In this document: positions 1 to 6,463 of the stretch, in pieces
Position numbering within the stretch: position 1 is the first letter of the stretch
How the letters are laid out: each line of letters opens with the position of its first letter
Source of the DNA: Devosia sp.
GTDB taxonomy: Bacteria; Pseudomonadota; Alphaproteobacteria; Rhizobiales; Devosiaceae
Reading direction: 5' to 3'
Length of the DNA: 9,703 nt
Assembly: GCA_028290685.1 (NCBI GenBank)
Contig: JAQGJI010000192.1
Coordinates: 1-9,703, forward strand
Notes under the pieces: generated by a model
Told to the model about the DNA's origin: nothing
Database searches by the model: none
The model's input: the letters and a program-made list of their open reading frames with translations, nothing else
Made by a program: the position numbers and the translations under genes

Positions 1-215
1 CCCAGCGAACCCAGCTTGATCCAGAGCATGGCGTCGCGCGGAACCGGCTTGCGCAGGGCCAGCATCACCGCCCAGCAGCCGATTGCCCCAATCCCCACTC
101 GGAACGATGTTACCCAGAGCGGGCCGATCTCACGGATCAGCACCGCATTGAAAATAAATGAGCACCCCCAGATGGCACCCAGGAAAATAATCCAAAACCA
201 GTCGCGCCGATCCAT
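1..215 (-). CDS. EamA/DMT-superfamily transporter, N-terminal part only (runs off the window)
   Basis: An open frame begins with ATG at 215 and continues past position 1, giving the first 71 residues. A GGAGG ribosome binding site lies at 221-225, five bases before the ATG, and fixes the start. The protein begins MDRRDWFWIIFLGAIWGCSF. It shows a first membrane helix at about residues 6-26 and a second at about 33-54, separated by a short charged loop (IREIGP), with a third helix probably starting near 61. The early 'GAIWGCSF' and the later 'RVGIGAI' fit the first repeat of EamA/DMT (drug/metabolite exporter, RhaT-like) inner-membrane carriers, which usually have about 300 residues and ten helices. 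The substrate cannot be told. It follows dprA on the same strand after a 119-base gap, so it may be read from its own promoter or by read-through. The family call is fairly safe although only a quarter of the protein is visible. Confidence 0.75.
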   Translation of the reverse strand, partial: MDRRDWFWIIFLGAIWGCSFIFNAVLIREIGPLWVTSFRVGIGAIGCWAVMLALRKPVPRDAMLWIKLGSL

Positions 216-279
216 GAGTGCCTCCGTCAGAGGCGCGCAGCATAGGCCTGCGCGCGACTTCGGTCGAACCGATTCTAAC

Positions 280-306
280 GATGGTAGCCATCAATCCGGG
301 TGATGG
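280..306 (-). other. Pair of short mutually exclusive hairpins between dprA and the transporter gene
   Basis: The gap of 119 bases between the dprA stop (335) and the transporter ATG (215) contains two overlapping inverted repeats. One pairs 280-284 (gatgg) with 288-292 (ccatc) around a 3-base loop. The other pairs 288-293 (ccatca) with 301-306 (tgatgg) around a 7-base loop. They share 288-292, so only one can form at a time. Neither is followed by a T run in the direction of transcription, so they do not look like a standard intrinsic terminator. They could be a weak end for dprA, a leader structure for the transporter, or chance. Confidence 0.2.
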
Positions 307-334
307 AGAAGCAGGCGGGTGAATGCAGTGGAGG

Positions 335-1453
335 CTAGTACCGCAGGCAAACCAGCTGCCCGCTGGACCACTCGATCTGCCCCGCCAGATCAAGCTCCAG
401 CAACAACATTTGCATGTTCGATACACTCAGGCCCGATTGCCGTATCAACTCGTCCACCTCCACGGGGGTGGCACTCAGCGCGGCCAGCAGCCGCGATTTC
501 TCGTCGTCGCCGGGCAGCGCCTCGGGAACTAGGTCTGGCTCCCAATCCCGATCGAATAGAGCACTGCGCGCGGGATCCGCATTGCCGAGGGATTCCACGA
601 TGTCTTCAACGCTGGTGATCAGCTTGGCGCCTTGCTGGATCAGCAGATTGCCGCCCTCGGCCCGCGGATCGAGCGGGGATCCTGGCACGGCGAACACGTC
701 GCGATTCTGCTCCAGCGCCAGCCGTGCCGTGATGAGTGAACCTGACCGTTTGGCTGCTTCCACTACAACAATCCCCAGCGACAGCCCGGACACCAGCCGG
801 TTGCGCCGGGGAAAGTCCCGGGCGCGCGGTTCCCAGCCGAGCGGCATCTCCGTCAGCAAGGCGCCGCCACTGTCCAGAATTTCATGCGCCAGGGGAACAT
901 TCTCGTGGGGATAGATCTTGTCGAAGCCGCCCGCCAGAACCGCGACCGTGCCCGTATCCAGACTGGCCCGATGCGCCGCCGTGTCGATGCCCCGCGCGAG
1001 TCCCGACACGATCGTGTAGCCTCTTTCGCCGAGCCCGCCTGCCAGCAGGCGCGTCATCTTGATGCCTCCGGAGGATGCATTGCGCGCCCCCACAATGCCG
1101 ACGCTGCGCTGCCAATCGAGGTTGACGCCACCTGCCATGGTGATGATAGGCGGGGAGGCCGGGATGTGCTTCAGGAGTTCAGGGTAGTCGGGCTCCCCAC
1201 TGGCGACCAGCCGCGCACCATAGCGCTCGAGCCCGGCAATCTCGTCTTCGGCGGCAGACTGGCTGGCGACGCGCAGCGGCTTGCCAACGCGCTTGAGCAG
1301 GCCGGGCAGGGCGCTTAATGCCGCTTCGGCCGAACCGAACCGATGCAGCAGCTGCCGGAACGTTGCGGGACCCACATTGTCCGAGCGGATCAGCCGCAGC
1401 CATGCAAGGCGCTCGGCAGGCGACAGACGCTCGCCATCAACCCACTGTGCCAA
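335..1453 (-). CDS. dprA: DNA-processing protein DprA (Smf)
   Basis: DprA binds single-stranded DNA in the cytoplasm and loads RecA on it during natural transformation; it is also widespread in bacteria not known to be competent. With a TTG start at 1453 the protein has 372 residues, a usual length. The order is an N-terminal helical region (about 10-60, with 'DNVGPATFRQLL'), a Rossmann-like core with 'VGARNASSGG' (121-130), 'SGLARGID' (150-157), 'FPRRNRLVSGLS' (214-225) and 'GSLITARLALEQNRDVFAVPGSP' split over 238-260, then a winged-helix-like C-terminus (about 315-372). The frame stays open to 1576, but those extra residues lie inside plsY and do not look like DprA. TTG at 1453 has an AAGAAGG site (1464-1470) ten bases upstream and sits two bases after the plsY stop, so I prefer it. 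No frameshift is seen and the core motifs are intact. It is the fourth gene of the pyrB operon. Confidence 0.93.
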   Translation of the reverse strand: MAQWVDGERLSPAERLAWLRLIRSDNVGPATFRQLLHRFGSAEAALSALPGLLKRVGKPLRVASQSAAEDEIAGLERYGARLVASGEPDYPELLKHIPASPPIITMAGGVNLDWQRSVGIVGARNASSGGIKMTRLLAGGLGERGYTIVSGLARGIDTAAHRASLDTGTVAVLAGGFDKIYPHENVPLAHEILDSGGALLTEMPLGWEPRARDFPRRNRLVSGLSLGIVVVEAAKRSGSLITARLALEQNRDVFAVPGSPLDPRAEGGNLLIQQGAKLITSVEDIVESLGNADPARSALFDRDWEPDLVPEALPGDDEKSRLLAALSATPVEVDELIRQSGLSVSNMQMLLLELDLAGQIEWSSGQLVCLRY

Positions 1454-1455
1454 AT

Positions 1456-2136
1456 CTAGGATGCCTTCTTGCCCGAGCCGATCCGTGGCTCGGTGCCGGC
1501 AATCAAGCGGACGATATTGCCCCGGTGCTGGTAGAACAGCAGTATTGCCAGCACCGACACCGCAGCAGCCAACCATTCATCGACCACCACATAGGCAAAG
1601 ATCGGGGCCGTGGCCGTGGCAGTCAGCGACGCCAGCGATGACATCTTGCGCGTAAGGGCGATCAGCAGCCACACTGCGCAAAAAATAAGACCCACAGGCC
1701 AACTCAGCGCCAGCAACGCCCCGATCAGCACCGCAACGCCTTTGCCGCCCTTGAAGTTGAGCCACAGCGGAAAGCAGTGGCCCAGAAACGCCGCTATCGC
1801 CGCGACATAGAGCGGCAGCGCTGCATCCCCGCCAATCGGGAGCGCGGGATTGCTCAACAGTGTCCGCGCCACCAAAACCGCGACTGCCCCTTTGCCTGCA
1901 TCCAGAAGCAGCGTTACCGCCGCCAAGCCCTTGTTGCCGGTCCGCAGCACATTGGTCGCACCGATATTGCCAGACCCGATGGCGCGGATGTCACCTAGCC
2001 CGGCCGCCCGCGTCAGCAGCAGCCCGAAGGGAATGGAGCCGAACAGATAAGCCATGAGCGCGGTCGCAATCAGCCCCGGCACCCAGGCGCCGCCCAGCAG
2101 CCATGGCGCAAACATCCCAGCAAATGTCTCAGTCAC
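1456..2136 (-). CDS. plsY: Acyl-phosphate:glycerol-3-phosphate acyltransferase PlsY
   Basis: PlsY is an inner-membrane enzyme that moves an acyl chain from acyl-phosphate to the 1-position of glycerol-3-phosphate, the first step of phospholipid synthesis in most bacteria. All three conserved loops are present: 'SIPFGLLL' followed by 'GSGNIGATNVLR' (44-66), 'GHCFPLWLNFKGGKGVA' (119-135), and 'QHRGNIVRLIAGTE' (203-216). Several long hydrophobic helices lie between them. I chose GTG at 2136 because it overlaps the pyrC' stop by 8 bases and has GAGGAG ten bases upstream. An in-frame ATG at 2115 would remove seven residues and is the alternative. The 226-residue length is slightly longer than usual owing to the N-terminus. 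The open frame extends upstream to an ATG at 2178, but that part lies inside pyrC' and has no family support. Confidence 0.95.
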   Translation of the reverse strand: MTETFAGMFAPWLLGGAWVPGLIATALMAYLFGSIPFGLLLTRAAGLGDIRAIGSGNIGATNVLRTGNKGLAAVTLLLDAGKGAVAVLVARTLLSNPALPIGGDAALPLYVAAIAAFLGHCFPLWLNFKGGKGVAVLIGALLALSWPVGLIFCAVWLLIALTRKMSSLASLTATATAPIFAYVVVDEWLAAAVSVLAILLFYQHRGNIVRLIAGTEPRIGSGKKAS

Positions 2137-3439
2137 GGCCCCGGTTCTCCTCGGCATGGATGTAGACAGTGCGTCCACCCACGATGGTTCGCATCACCTT
2201 GCCAGCAAGCCGCGCCCCTTCAAAGCTCGTATTGCGCGAGCGCGAGCGAATTTCGCTTTCGCTGACCTGCCAGGGATAGTCGGGGTCAAACAGGATCAGC
2301 TCGGCCGGCGCACCCTGCCTGATGCGCCCCGATGGCAGTCCAAGTATGTCGGCAGGCCGGCTGGTCATTGCTCGCAGTACGGTCATCAAGTCGACATCGC
2401 CCGCATGCACCAGGCGCAACGCAGCGGCCAACAGTGTTTCGAGCCCGATTGCCCCGTCCGACGCTTCCGCAAACGGCTGCCGCTTGACTTCCGTATCCTG
2501 CGGGTCGTGGTCCGAGTGGATGGTGTCGATAGTGCCGTTCCGCAAGCCCTCGATCACGGCCTGCCGATCATCTTCCGAGCGTAGCGGCGTGGACAGTTTG
2601 AAAAAGGTCCGGTAGCGCCCGACATCGTTCTCGTTCAGCGCCAGGTTGTTGATCGAAACACCCGCGCTGATGTTCCTGCTGCGCCGTTTCGCAGCCGCCA
2701 GCAATTCCACCGAAGCAGCGCACGATATCTGCGCCGCATGATACCGGACGCCCGTGAGCGCTGCCAACTGCAAGTCCCGCGCCAGGGGAATTGTTTCAGC
2801 CTCGCGCGGAATCCCCTTCAGCCCCAGAATAGTGGCGAACAGCCCCTCATTCATCACTCCCTCGCCGGCCAGGCTCTTGTCCGAAAGGTGATGCACCACT
2901 GTCAGGCCGTAATTGGCCGCATAACTCATCAGGGTGCGCAGCATTGCGCTCGACTGAATCGATTGCCGCCCATCTGTCAGGCACACTGCCCCCGCTTCCC
3001 GCAAGAGGCCGAACTCGGTCATTTCCTGCCCCGCCAGCCCCTTGGTCAGCGCCGCCGCCGGCAATACATTGACCTTGCTCGTGGCCTTGGCGCGCCGGAT
3101 CAGGAAATCCACCAGCGCCCCGTCATCCACCACAGGGGCCGTATCGGGCATCATCACAAAGCTGGTAATTCCGCCTGCCGCAGCTGCGTCTCCCGCCGAT
3201 TGCAGCGTCTCGCGATATTCCTTGCCTGGCTCGCCGGTAAAAACCCGCATGTCGATCAGACCGGGCGCCAGGATCAACCCTCCGGCATTGATGACCTCTG
3301 CACCGTCGGGAACACCGACCGGTCCGCCAAGGGCCATCTCAGCGATCAAACCATCCCGCACCAGCACGGCGCCTGCCGCATCGGTGCCCGAGGCGGGATC
3401 GACGATTCTCGCATTCTCGATCAGCAGTGGGCGGGTCAC
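2129..3439 (-). CDS. pyrC: Dihydroorotase homologue lacking catalytic residues (PyrC'/pseudo-dihydroorotase)
   Basis: This 436-residue protein has the full amidohydrolase fold of a type I dihydroorotase, the enzyme that closes carbamoyl-aspartate to dihydroorotate. Landmarks are 'APGLID' (58-63), 'EPGKEYRETL' (70-79), 'GVMNEGL' (194-200), 'DGAIGLETLL' (328-337) and the C-terminal beta sandwich. The metal site is broken. The usual Asp-x-His-x-His reads D63-M-R65-V-F67, the usual MPNT reads MPDT (D99), and the His expected in the 'YHxxHxS' stretch is Q237. D310 and H311 of 'SDHDPQ' remain. The same 'DMRVF' form is, as I recall, common in Rhizobiales and resembles the inactive PyrC' that holds together the Pseudomonas ATCase dodecamer. 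The GTG start at 3439 overlaps the pyrB stop by 4 bases, so the two proteins are probably made in matched amounts. I infer a structural role with PyrB and an active PyrC encoded elsewhere. Confidence 0.93.
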   Translation of the reverse strand: MTRPLLIENARIVDPASGTDAAGAVLVRDGLIAEMALGGPVGVPDGAEVINAGGLILAPGLIDMRVFTGEPGKEYRETLQSAGDAAAAGGITSFVMMPDTAPVVDDGALVDFLIRRAKATSKVNVLPAAALTKGLAGQEMTEFGLLREAGAVCLTDGRQSIQSSAMLRTLMSYAANYGLTVVHHLSDKSLAGEGVMNEGLFATILGLKGIPREAETIPLARDLQLAALTGVRYHAAQISCAASVELLAAAKRRSRNISAGVSINNLALNENDVGRYRTFFKLSTPLRSEDDRQAVIEGLRNGTIDTIHSDHDPQDTEVKRQPFAEASDGAIGLETLLAAALRLVHAGDVDLMTVLRAMTSRPADILGLPSGRIRQGAPAELILFDPDYPWQVSESEIRSRSRNTSFEGARLAGKVMRTIVGGRTVYIHAEENRGRD

Positions 3440-4425
3440 AGCTCGTTTCCAGTTGCTACAAGTGCATCCAGCACGGCCATGCGCACCGCGACGCCCATTT
3501 CCACCTGGTCGGTGATAACCGAAGCGGGTCCGTCGGCGATCGCCGGATCGATTTCTACCCCGCGGTTCATCGGACCGGGATGCATGACGATGACGTCAGG
3601 CTTGGCATGGCTCAGCTTTTCCGCATCCAGCCCGTAAAAATGGTAATATTCCCGCACCGAAGGGATCATCTTGCCGGTCGCCCGTTCATGCTGCAGCCGC
3701 AGCATCATGACAACGTCCACATCCTTGAGGCCGGTCCGCATATCGGTGAAAACCTCAGTCGCCAAATGCTCTATGCCGGCTGGCAGCAGATTGCGCGGCG
3801 CAATCACCCGCGTACGCACATGCAGTGCCCCCAGCAGCAACAGATTGGACCGGGCGACCCGTGAATTGGCGATGTCGCCGCAAATGGCCACCGTCAGCCC
3901 CGATATGCGACCCTTGTGATTGCGGATGGTCAAGGCATCGAGCAGGGCTTGTGTCGGGTGCTCATGCGCCCCATCGCCCGCATTGATCACCGAACAGCCG
4001 ACTTTCTGGCTCAACAGTTCCACCGCGCCCGCCGCCGAATGGCGCACGACAATAACATCGGGCCGCATGGCGTTCAGTGTTGCCGCCGTGTCGATCAGCG
4101 TTTCACCCTTGCTGACCGAACTGGTTTTGACCGACATGTTCATGACCAGCGCGCCAAGGCGCTTGCCGGCGATCTCGAACGATCCCTGCGTGCGCGTCGA
4201 CGCTTCGAAAAACAGGTTTATCTGCGTTTTACCCGACAGGGTGGGATGGGACTTGCGCTCCTGCCGGCTCACCGGAACCATGCGCTCGGCCCGATCAAGC
4301 AGGTCAATGATCTCGTGCTGCTTGAGATCGGCGATGGAAAGCAGATGTTTTTGGTTAAATGGCGGGAAATCGTCCGAAGGACCGGCGGCCGTGGCTGAGG
4401 TAGTTGTCGCACGTGCTTGGGCCAT
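3436..4425 (-). CDS. pyrB: Aspartate carbamoyltransferase catalytic chain
   Basis: PyrB joins carbamoyl phosphate and L-aspartate to give N-carbamoyl-aspartate, the first committed step of pyrimidine synthesis in the cytoplasm. The 329-residue product carries the carbamoyl phosphate loop 'FFEASTRTQGSFE' (72-84), the mobile-loop 'SKGET' (105-109), 'VRHSAAG' (127-133), 'HEHPTQALLDAL' (154-165), a 'GDIANSRVARS' stretch (183-193) and 'MHPGPMNRGVEI' (281-292), all as expected for an active enzyme. The first 20 or so residues, rich in Ala, Thr and Ser, precede the point where E. coli PyrB begins ('NQKHLLSIADL'). The ATG at 4425 has an AGGGAG site at 4434-4439, eight bases upstream. Its stop overlaps the pyrC' start (GTGA), and no pyrI regulatory gene is nearby. 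This fits a PyrB/PyrC' complex rather than the enteric PyrB/PyrI type. Confidence 0.97.
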   Translation of the reverse strand: MAQARATTTSATAAGPSDDFPPFNQKHLLSIADLKQHEIIDLLDRAERMVPVSRQERKSHPTLSGKTQINLFFEASTRTQGSFEIAGKRLGALVMNMSVKTSSVSKGETLIDTAATLNAMRPDVIVVRHSAAGAVELLSQKVGCSVINAGDGAHEHPTQALLDALTIRNHKGRISGLTVAICGDIANSRVARSNLLLLGALHVRTRVIAPRNLLPAGIEHLATEVFTDMRTGLKDVDVVMMLRLQHERATGKMIPSVREYYHFYGLDAEKLSHAKPDVIVMHPGPMNRGVEIDPAIADGPASVITDQVEMGVAVRMAVLDALVATGNEL

Positions 4426-4451
4426 ACACTTGGCTCCCTGCTATTTGCTGC

Positions 4452-4480
4452 GGTCTAGCCGAGCGCCCCTCGCGGTTCAA
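4452..4480 (-). promoter_or_regulatory. Possible promoter for the pyrB operon
   Basis: In the 67-base gap between ruvX and pyrB, read on the minus strand, TTGAAC (4475-4480) and TAGACC (4452-4457) are 17 bases apart. This would start RNA near 4445, about 20 bases before the pyrB ATG and just ahead of its ribosome binding site. The -10 match is poor. Transcription could also come from ruvX upstream. No attenuator-like hairpin with a T run is seen in this gap. Confidence 0.25.
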
Positions 4481-4492
4481 CCATTTCTTGAC

Positions 4493-4972
4493 TTATCCCC
4501 TGCGCAACCTGTCCAGCGCGCCTTGCAGGATGTAGCTTGCCGCCAGCTTGTCCACGACCTCAGCCCGGCGATCGCGACGCAAATCTGCCTCGATCATCAT
4601 CCGGGTAACAGCAGAAGTCGAAAGCCGCTCGTCCCAGAACGTGATTGGCACGCTGATGCGTTGTGCAAGGCTGCGCGCAAACGCTCGCGTCGATTGCACG
4701 CGCGGACCTTCGGAGCCGTCCATATTGAGCGGCAAGCCCAAAACGATCGCTACAATGTGGTTTTCCGCGATAAGCTGGTCGATCCGTTCGGCATCTTGAG
4801 TGAACTTCGTGCGCTTGATGGTTTCAATCGGACTGGCCGAATAGCGCATGGCATCGCATACGGCGACCCCGATAGTCTTCGTTCCCAAGTCAAGGCCCAT
4901 AATTTTCCCGGTGGGGGGAATAGAGGCTAGAGGGTTGGCATAATGGTCTGTCACGGTAGGCTCACTTGCCAC
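4493..4972 (-). CDS. ruvX: RuvX/YqgF family pre-16S rRNA nuclease
   Basis: Members of this family have an RNase H-like fold. They are annotated as Holliday junction resolvase-like, and the E. coli member is tied to 5' end maturation of 16S rRNA. The 159-residue protein shows 'MGLDLGTKTIGVAVCD' (25-40) with acidic D28, 'VLGLPLNMDGSEGP' (77-90), 'WDERLSTSAV' (113-122) and 'VVDKLAASYILQ' (139-150) with D141. These are the expected acidic residues in the expected order. GTG at 4972 is taken as the start, with AGGA ten bases upstream. A second GTG at 4954 would remove six residues, and the conserved domain begins only at about residue 23, so the exact start is uncertain. The gene is divergent from the 5024 gene and lies 67 bases upstream of pyrB on the same strand, so it may head that operon. 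Confidence 0.93.
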   Translation of the reverse strand: MASEPTVTDHYANPLASIPPTGKIMGLDLGTKTIGVAVCDAMRYSASPIETIKRTKFTQDAERIDQLIAENHIVAIVLGLPLNMDGSEGPRVQSTRAFARSLAQRISVPITFWDERLSTSAVTRMMIEADLRRDRRAEVVDKLAASYILQGALDRLRRG

Positions 4973-4983
4973 ATCTCTGCCGT

Positions 4984-5013
4984 CCTATAGGTTGTGCAAG
5001 AGTTTGGCGACAA
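4984..5013 (-). promoter_or_regulatory. Possible ruvX promoter in the divergent gap
   Basis: On the minus strand TTGTCG (5008-5013) and TATAGG (4984-4989) are 18 bases apart. The start of RNA would fall near 4978, leaving only a few bases before the GTG at 4972. If real, this would favour a nearly leaderless ruvX message or use of the GTG at 4954. The gap is 51 bases, so signals for the divergent gene at 5024 must overlap it; I see no clear plus-strand -35/-10 pair. Confidence 0.25.
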
Positions 5014-5023
5014 GAAAGCAGCA

Positions 5024-5548
5024 ATGAAACTTACCTGGTTCGGCGGCACCACGGTTCGAATCCATACCGGCGGGCTGATTCTGGTTTTGGACCCGGAAAC
5101 TGCACCTGCGAAAATCGACAGGGCGGAACTGGCTTCCGGGGCTGACCGCATCATCGTCCCCCCGGACCTGCCACGGGTTGATCTTGTTTCCTGGCGTCCT
5201 CGAAAGGTTGGGCGTCTGATCGACGATGTTGGTGCACCGGCTGCAGAGATCTGGTCTTCGGAGTCGGGAGCCATTCTGATCGACGCTGCTGCCGAACCGC
5301 CTTTGCTTCTGTTTCCTGTCACACAACCACACCTCGGTCGCTGGGCGCAAACCGCTATCATCGTGATCTCCGGCGATGGCGAGCGTCTTGTAGATCTTGG
5401 CGAGGCGCTGCTCGCGGAGCATCCGCCGCGCTTGTTAGCGCTCGCTGGAAACGACGCAGCAATCGATTACGCGGTGCCCAGGCTGCGCCATTGTCTTGAT
5501 GGCTCGGGGCTGGTGGCGCTCGAGCCGCACATGGCACTTGAAGTCTGA
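5024..5548 (+). CDS. Degenerate metallo-beta-lactamase-fold protein
   Basis: The 174-residue protein opens with 'MKLTWFGGTTVRIHTGG' and 'LILVLDP' (18-24). This matches the first strands of the UPF0173/YtkL-like branch of metallo-beta-lactamase-fold hydrolases, where the consensus is roughly 'MKITWLGHSAF' then 'ILIDP'. The His normally found after 'LG' is Gly8. The Thr-His-x-His-x-Asp-His zinc motif that should come about 50 residues in is absent; that region reads 'RIIVPPDLPRVDLVSW'. The protein is also shorter than active members, which have about 220 or more residues. It is therefore unlikely to bind the usual metal pair and its function is unknown. I chose ATG at 5024, preceded by AAGAAAG, over the in-frame GTG at 4994 because the family pattern starts at this Met. 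It lies 87 bases upstream of gatC. The frame is open with normal codon use, which argues against a decayed pseudogene. Confidence 0.75.
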   Translation: MKLTWFGGTTVRIHTGGLILVLDPETAPAKIDRAELASGADRIIVPPDLPRVDLVSWRPRKVGRLIDDVGAPAAEIWSSESGAILIDAAAEPPLLLFPVTQPHLGRWAQTAIIVISGDGERLVDLGEALLAEHPPRLLALAGNDAAIDYAVPRLRHCLDGSGLVALEPHMALEV

Positions 5549-5570
5549 TGTGACCCATGAGCCATTTTCA

Positions 5571-5600
5571 TTGTCTTTTTGCCTGCGCCATTGCTAATAC
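5571..5600 (+). promoter_or_regulatory. Possible promoter for gatC and following genes
   Basis: In the 87-base gap before gatC, TTGTCT (5571-5576) and TAATAC (5595-5600) lie 18 bases apart. RNA would start near 5607, about 30 bases ahead of the gatC ATG and upstream of its GGAG site (5626-5629). The surrounding sequence is more AT-rich than the coding DNA on both sides. The assignment rests on consensus matching only. Confidence 0.35.
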
Positions 5601-5635
5601 CCTCGGCAAACGAGCCTCTGCTTACGGAGTTTTTC

Positions 5636-5923
5636 ATGTCTGTCGACGCCGCAACCGTAAAGCGTATCGCGCGCTTGGCCCGCATCCGCATCGATGAAAG
5701 TGAAATCACCAGCTACCAGGGTGAACTGAACGCTATTCTGGGCTTCGTCGAGCAGTTGCAGGAGGTCGACGTCGATGGGGTGGAGCCGATGACCTCCGTC
5801 ACCCCGATGACCTTGCGCCGGCGTGATGATCGCATCAGCGATGGCGGCTATGCCGAACGCATTGTCAGCAATGCGCCGCTCTCGGAAGACAATTTCTTTA
5901 TGGTACCCAAGGTGGTCGAATAG
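5636..5923 (+). CDS. gatC: Asp-tRNA(Asn)/Glu-tRNA(Gln) amidotransferase subunit C
   Basis: GatC is the small subunit of the GatCAB complex, which turns misacylated Glu-tRNA(Gln) and Asp-tRNA(Asn) into the correct amide forms. It wraps around and stabilises GatA. The 95-residue length is usual for the family. The helical start 'SVDAATVKRIARLARIRI' (2-19), the 'ILGFVEQLQEVDVDGVEP' stretch (34-51), 'RRRDD' (61-65) and the closing 'FFMVPKVVE' (87-95) are all typical. The ATG at 5636 has GGAG six bases upstream. The frame is open to 5579, but the extra residues lie in the untranslated leader and have no family support. The stop abuts the start of the acetyltransferase gene. Confidence 0.96.
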   Translation: MSVDAATVKRIARLARIRIDESEITSYQGELNAILGFVEQLQEVDVDGVEPMTSVTPMTLRRRDDRISDGGYAERIVSNAPLSEDNFFMVPKVVE

Positions 5924-6406
5924 ATGACGGTCACCATCACCCTCGAAACACCGCTGCAGGATGAAATTCGTGCGCTGGTTTCCAGGCTGAACGATCATCT
6001 GATCCCGCTTTCACCGCTGGAATTCCAGTTCAAGATGACAGTTGAGCAAATGGCCGGTGATGACACCACGCTGTTTGTGGCGCGAGACCAGGCTGGCAAG
6101 GCAGTGGGGATGGGCGCGCTCAAGGTGCACTCTCCCGAACTTGGCGAGGTGAAGCGAATGTTCACCGATCCAGCCGTGCGCGGACAGCGCGTTGGATCGG
6201 CGCTGCTGGCGGCCATTGTTGCGCTCGCCCGCAGCAAGAACTTGGCCATGCTGATGCTCGAGACCGGCACTGGGGAGGGCATGGCCGAGGCGCATCGACT
6301 CTATACCCGCAGTGGCTTTAAAGCGCGTGGGCCGTTCCTCGATTATCCCGACAGCGAATGGTCAGCCTTCTTTGAATTACCTTTGGACGTGGCGCAACTT
6401 GCATGA
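5924..6406 (+). CDS. GNAT family N-acetyltransferase (YsnE-like)
   Basis: The 160-residue protein fits the GNAT fold, which transfers an acetyl group from acetyl-CoA to an amine or similar acceptor. Motif A is 'VKRMFTDPAVRGQRVGSALL' (76-95), in which 'RGQRVGS' (86-92) is the pyrophosphate-binding loop. Motif B contains 'AHRLYTRSGFK' (123-133). The ending with 'LETGTG' (112-117) and 'GPFLDYPDSEW' (136-146) resembles, from memory, the B. subtilis YsnE group, whose substrate is not well defined. The ATG follows directly on the gatC stop (TAGATG), with no space for a separate promoter, so it is co-translated with gatC and sits between gatC and gatA. It may modify a small molecule or protein with no link to amidotransferase, and no substrate can be assigned. 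Confidence 0.9.
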   Translation: MTVTITLETPLQDEIRALVSRLNDHLIPLSPLEFQFKMTVEQMAGDDTTLFVARDQAGKAVGMGALKVHSPELGEVKRMFTDPAVRGQRVGSALLAAIVALARSKNLAMLMLETGTGEGMAEAHRLYTRSGFKARGPFLDYPDSEWSAFFELPLDVAQLA

Positions 6407-6463
6407 CATCGAGCACTGGCCCCGATGTGAGCACCCGCTACCGCAATCTAAGCGAGATTTCTG

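Noticed and set aside
1456..1576. N-terminal extension of DprA by 41 codons to an upstream start at 1576
   Set aside because: The extra residues lie within plsY, do not resemble DprA, and TTG at 1453 has its own ribosome site right after the plsY stop.
2137..2178. Longer PlsY beginning at ATG 2178
   Set aside because: The region codes for the end of PyrC', and GTG at 2136 has GAGGAG at good spacing and gives a normal PlsY.
2738..3637. Plus-strand open frame of 299 codons opposite pyrC' and pyrB
   Set aside because: It is antisense to two solid genes, with composition typical of a complement frame.
3920..4930. Long plus-strand open frame of 336 codons opposite pyrB and ruvX
   Set aside because: It is a GC-rich shadow frame crossing two well-identified genes and their gap, with no family resemblance or ribosome site.
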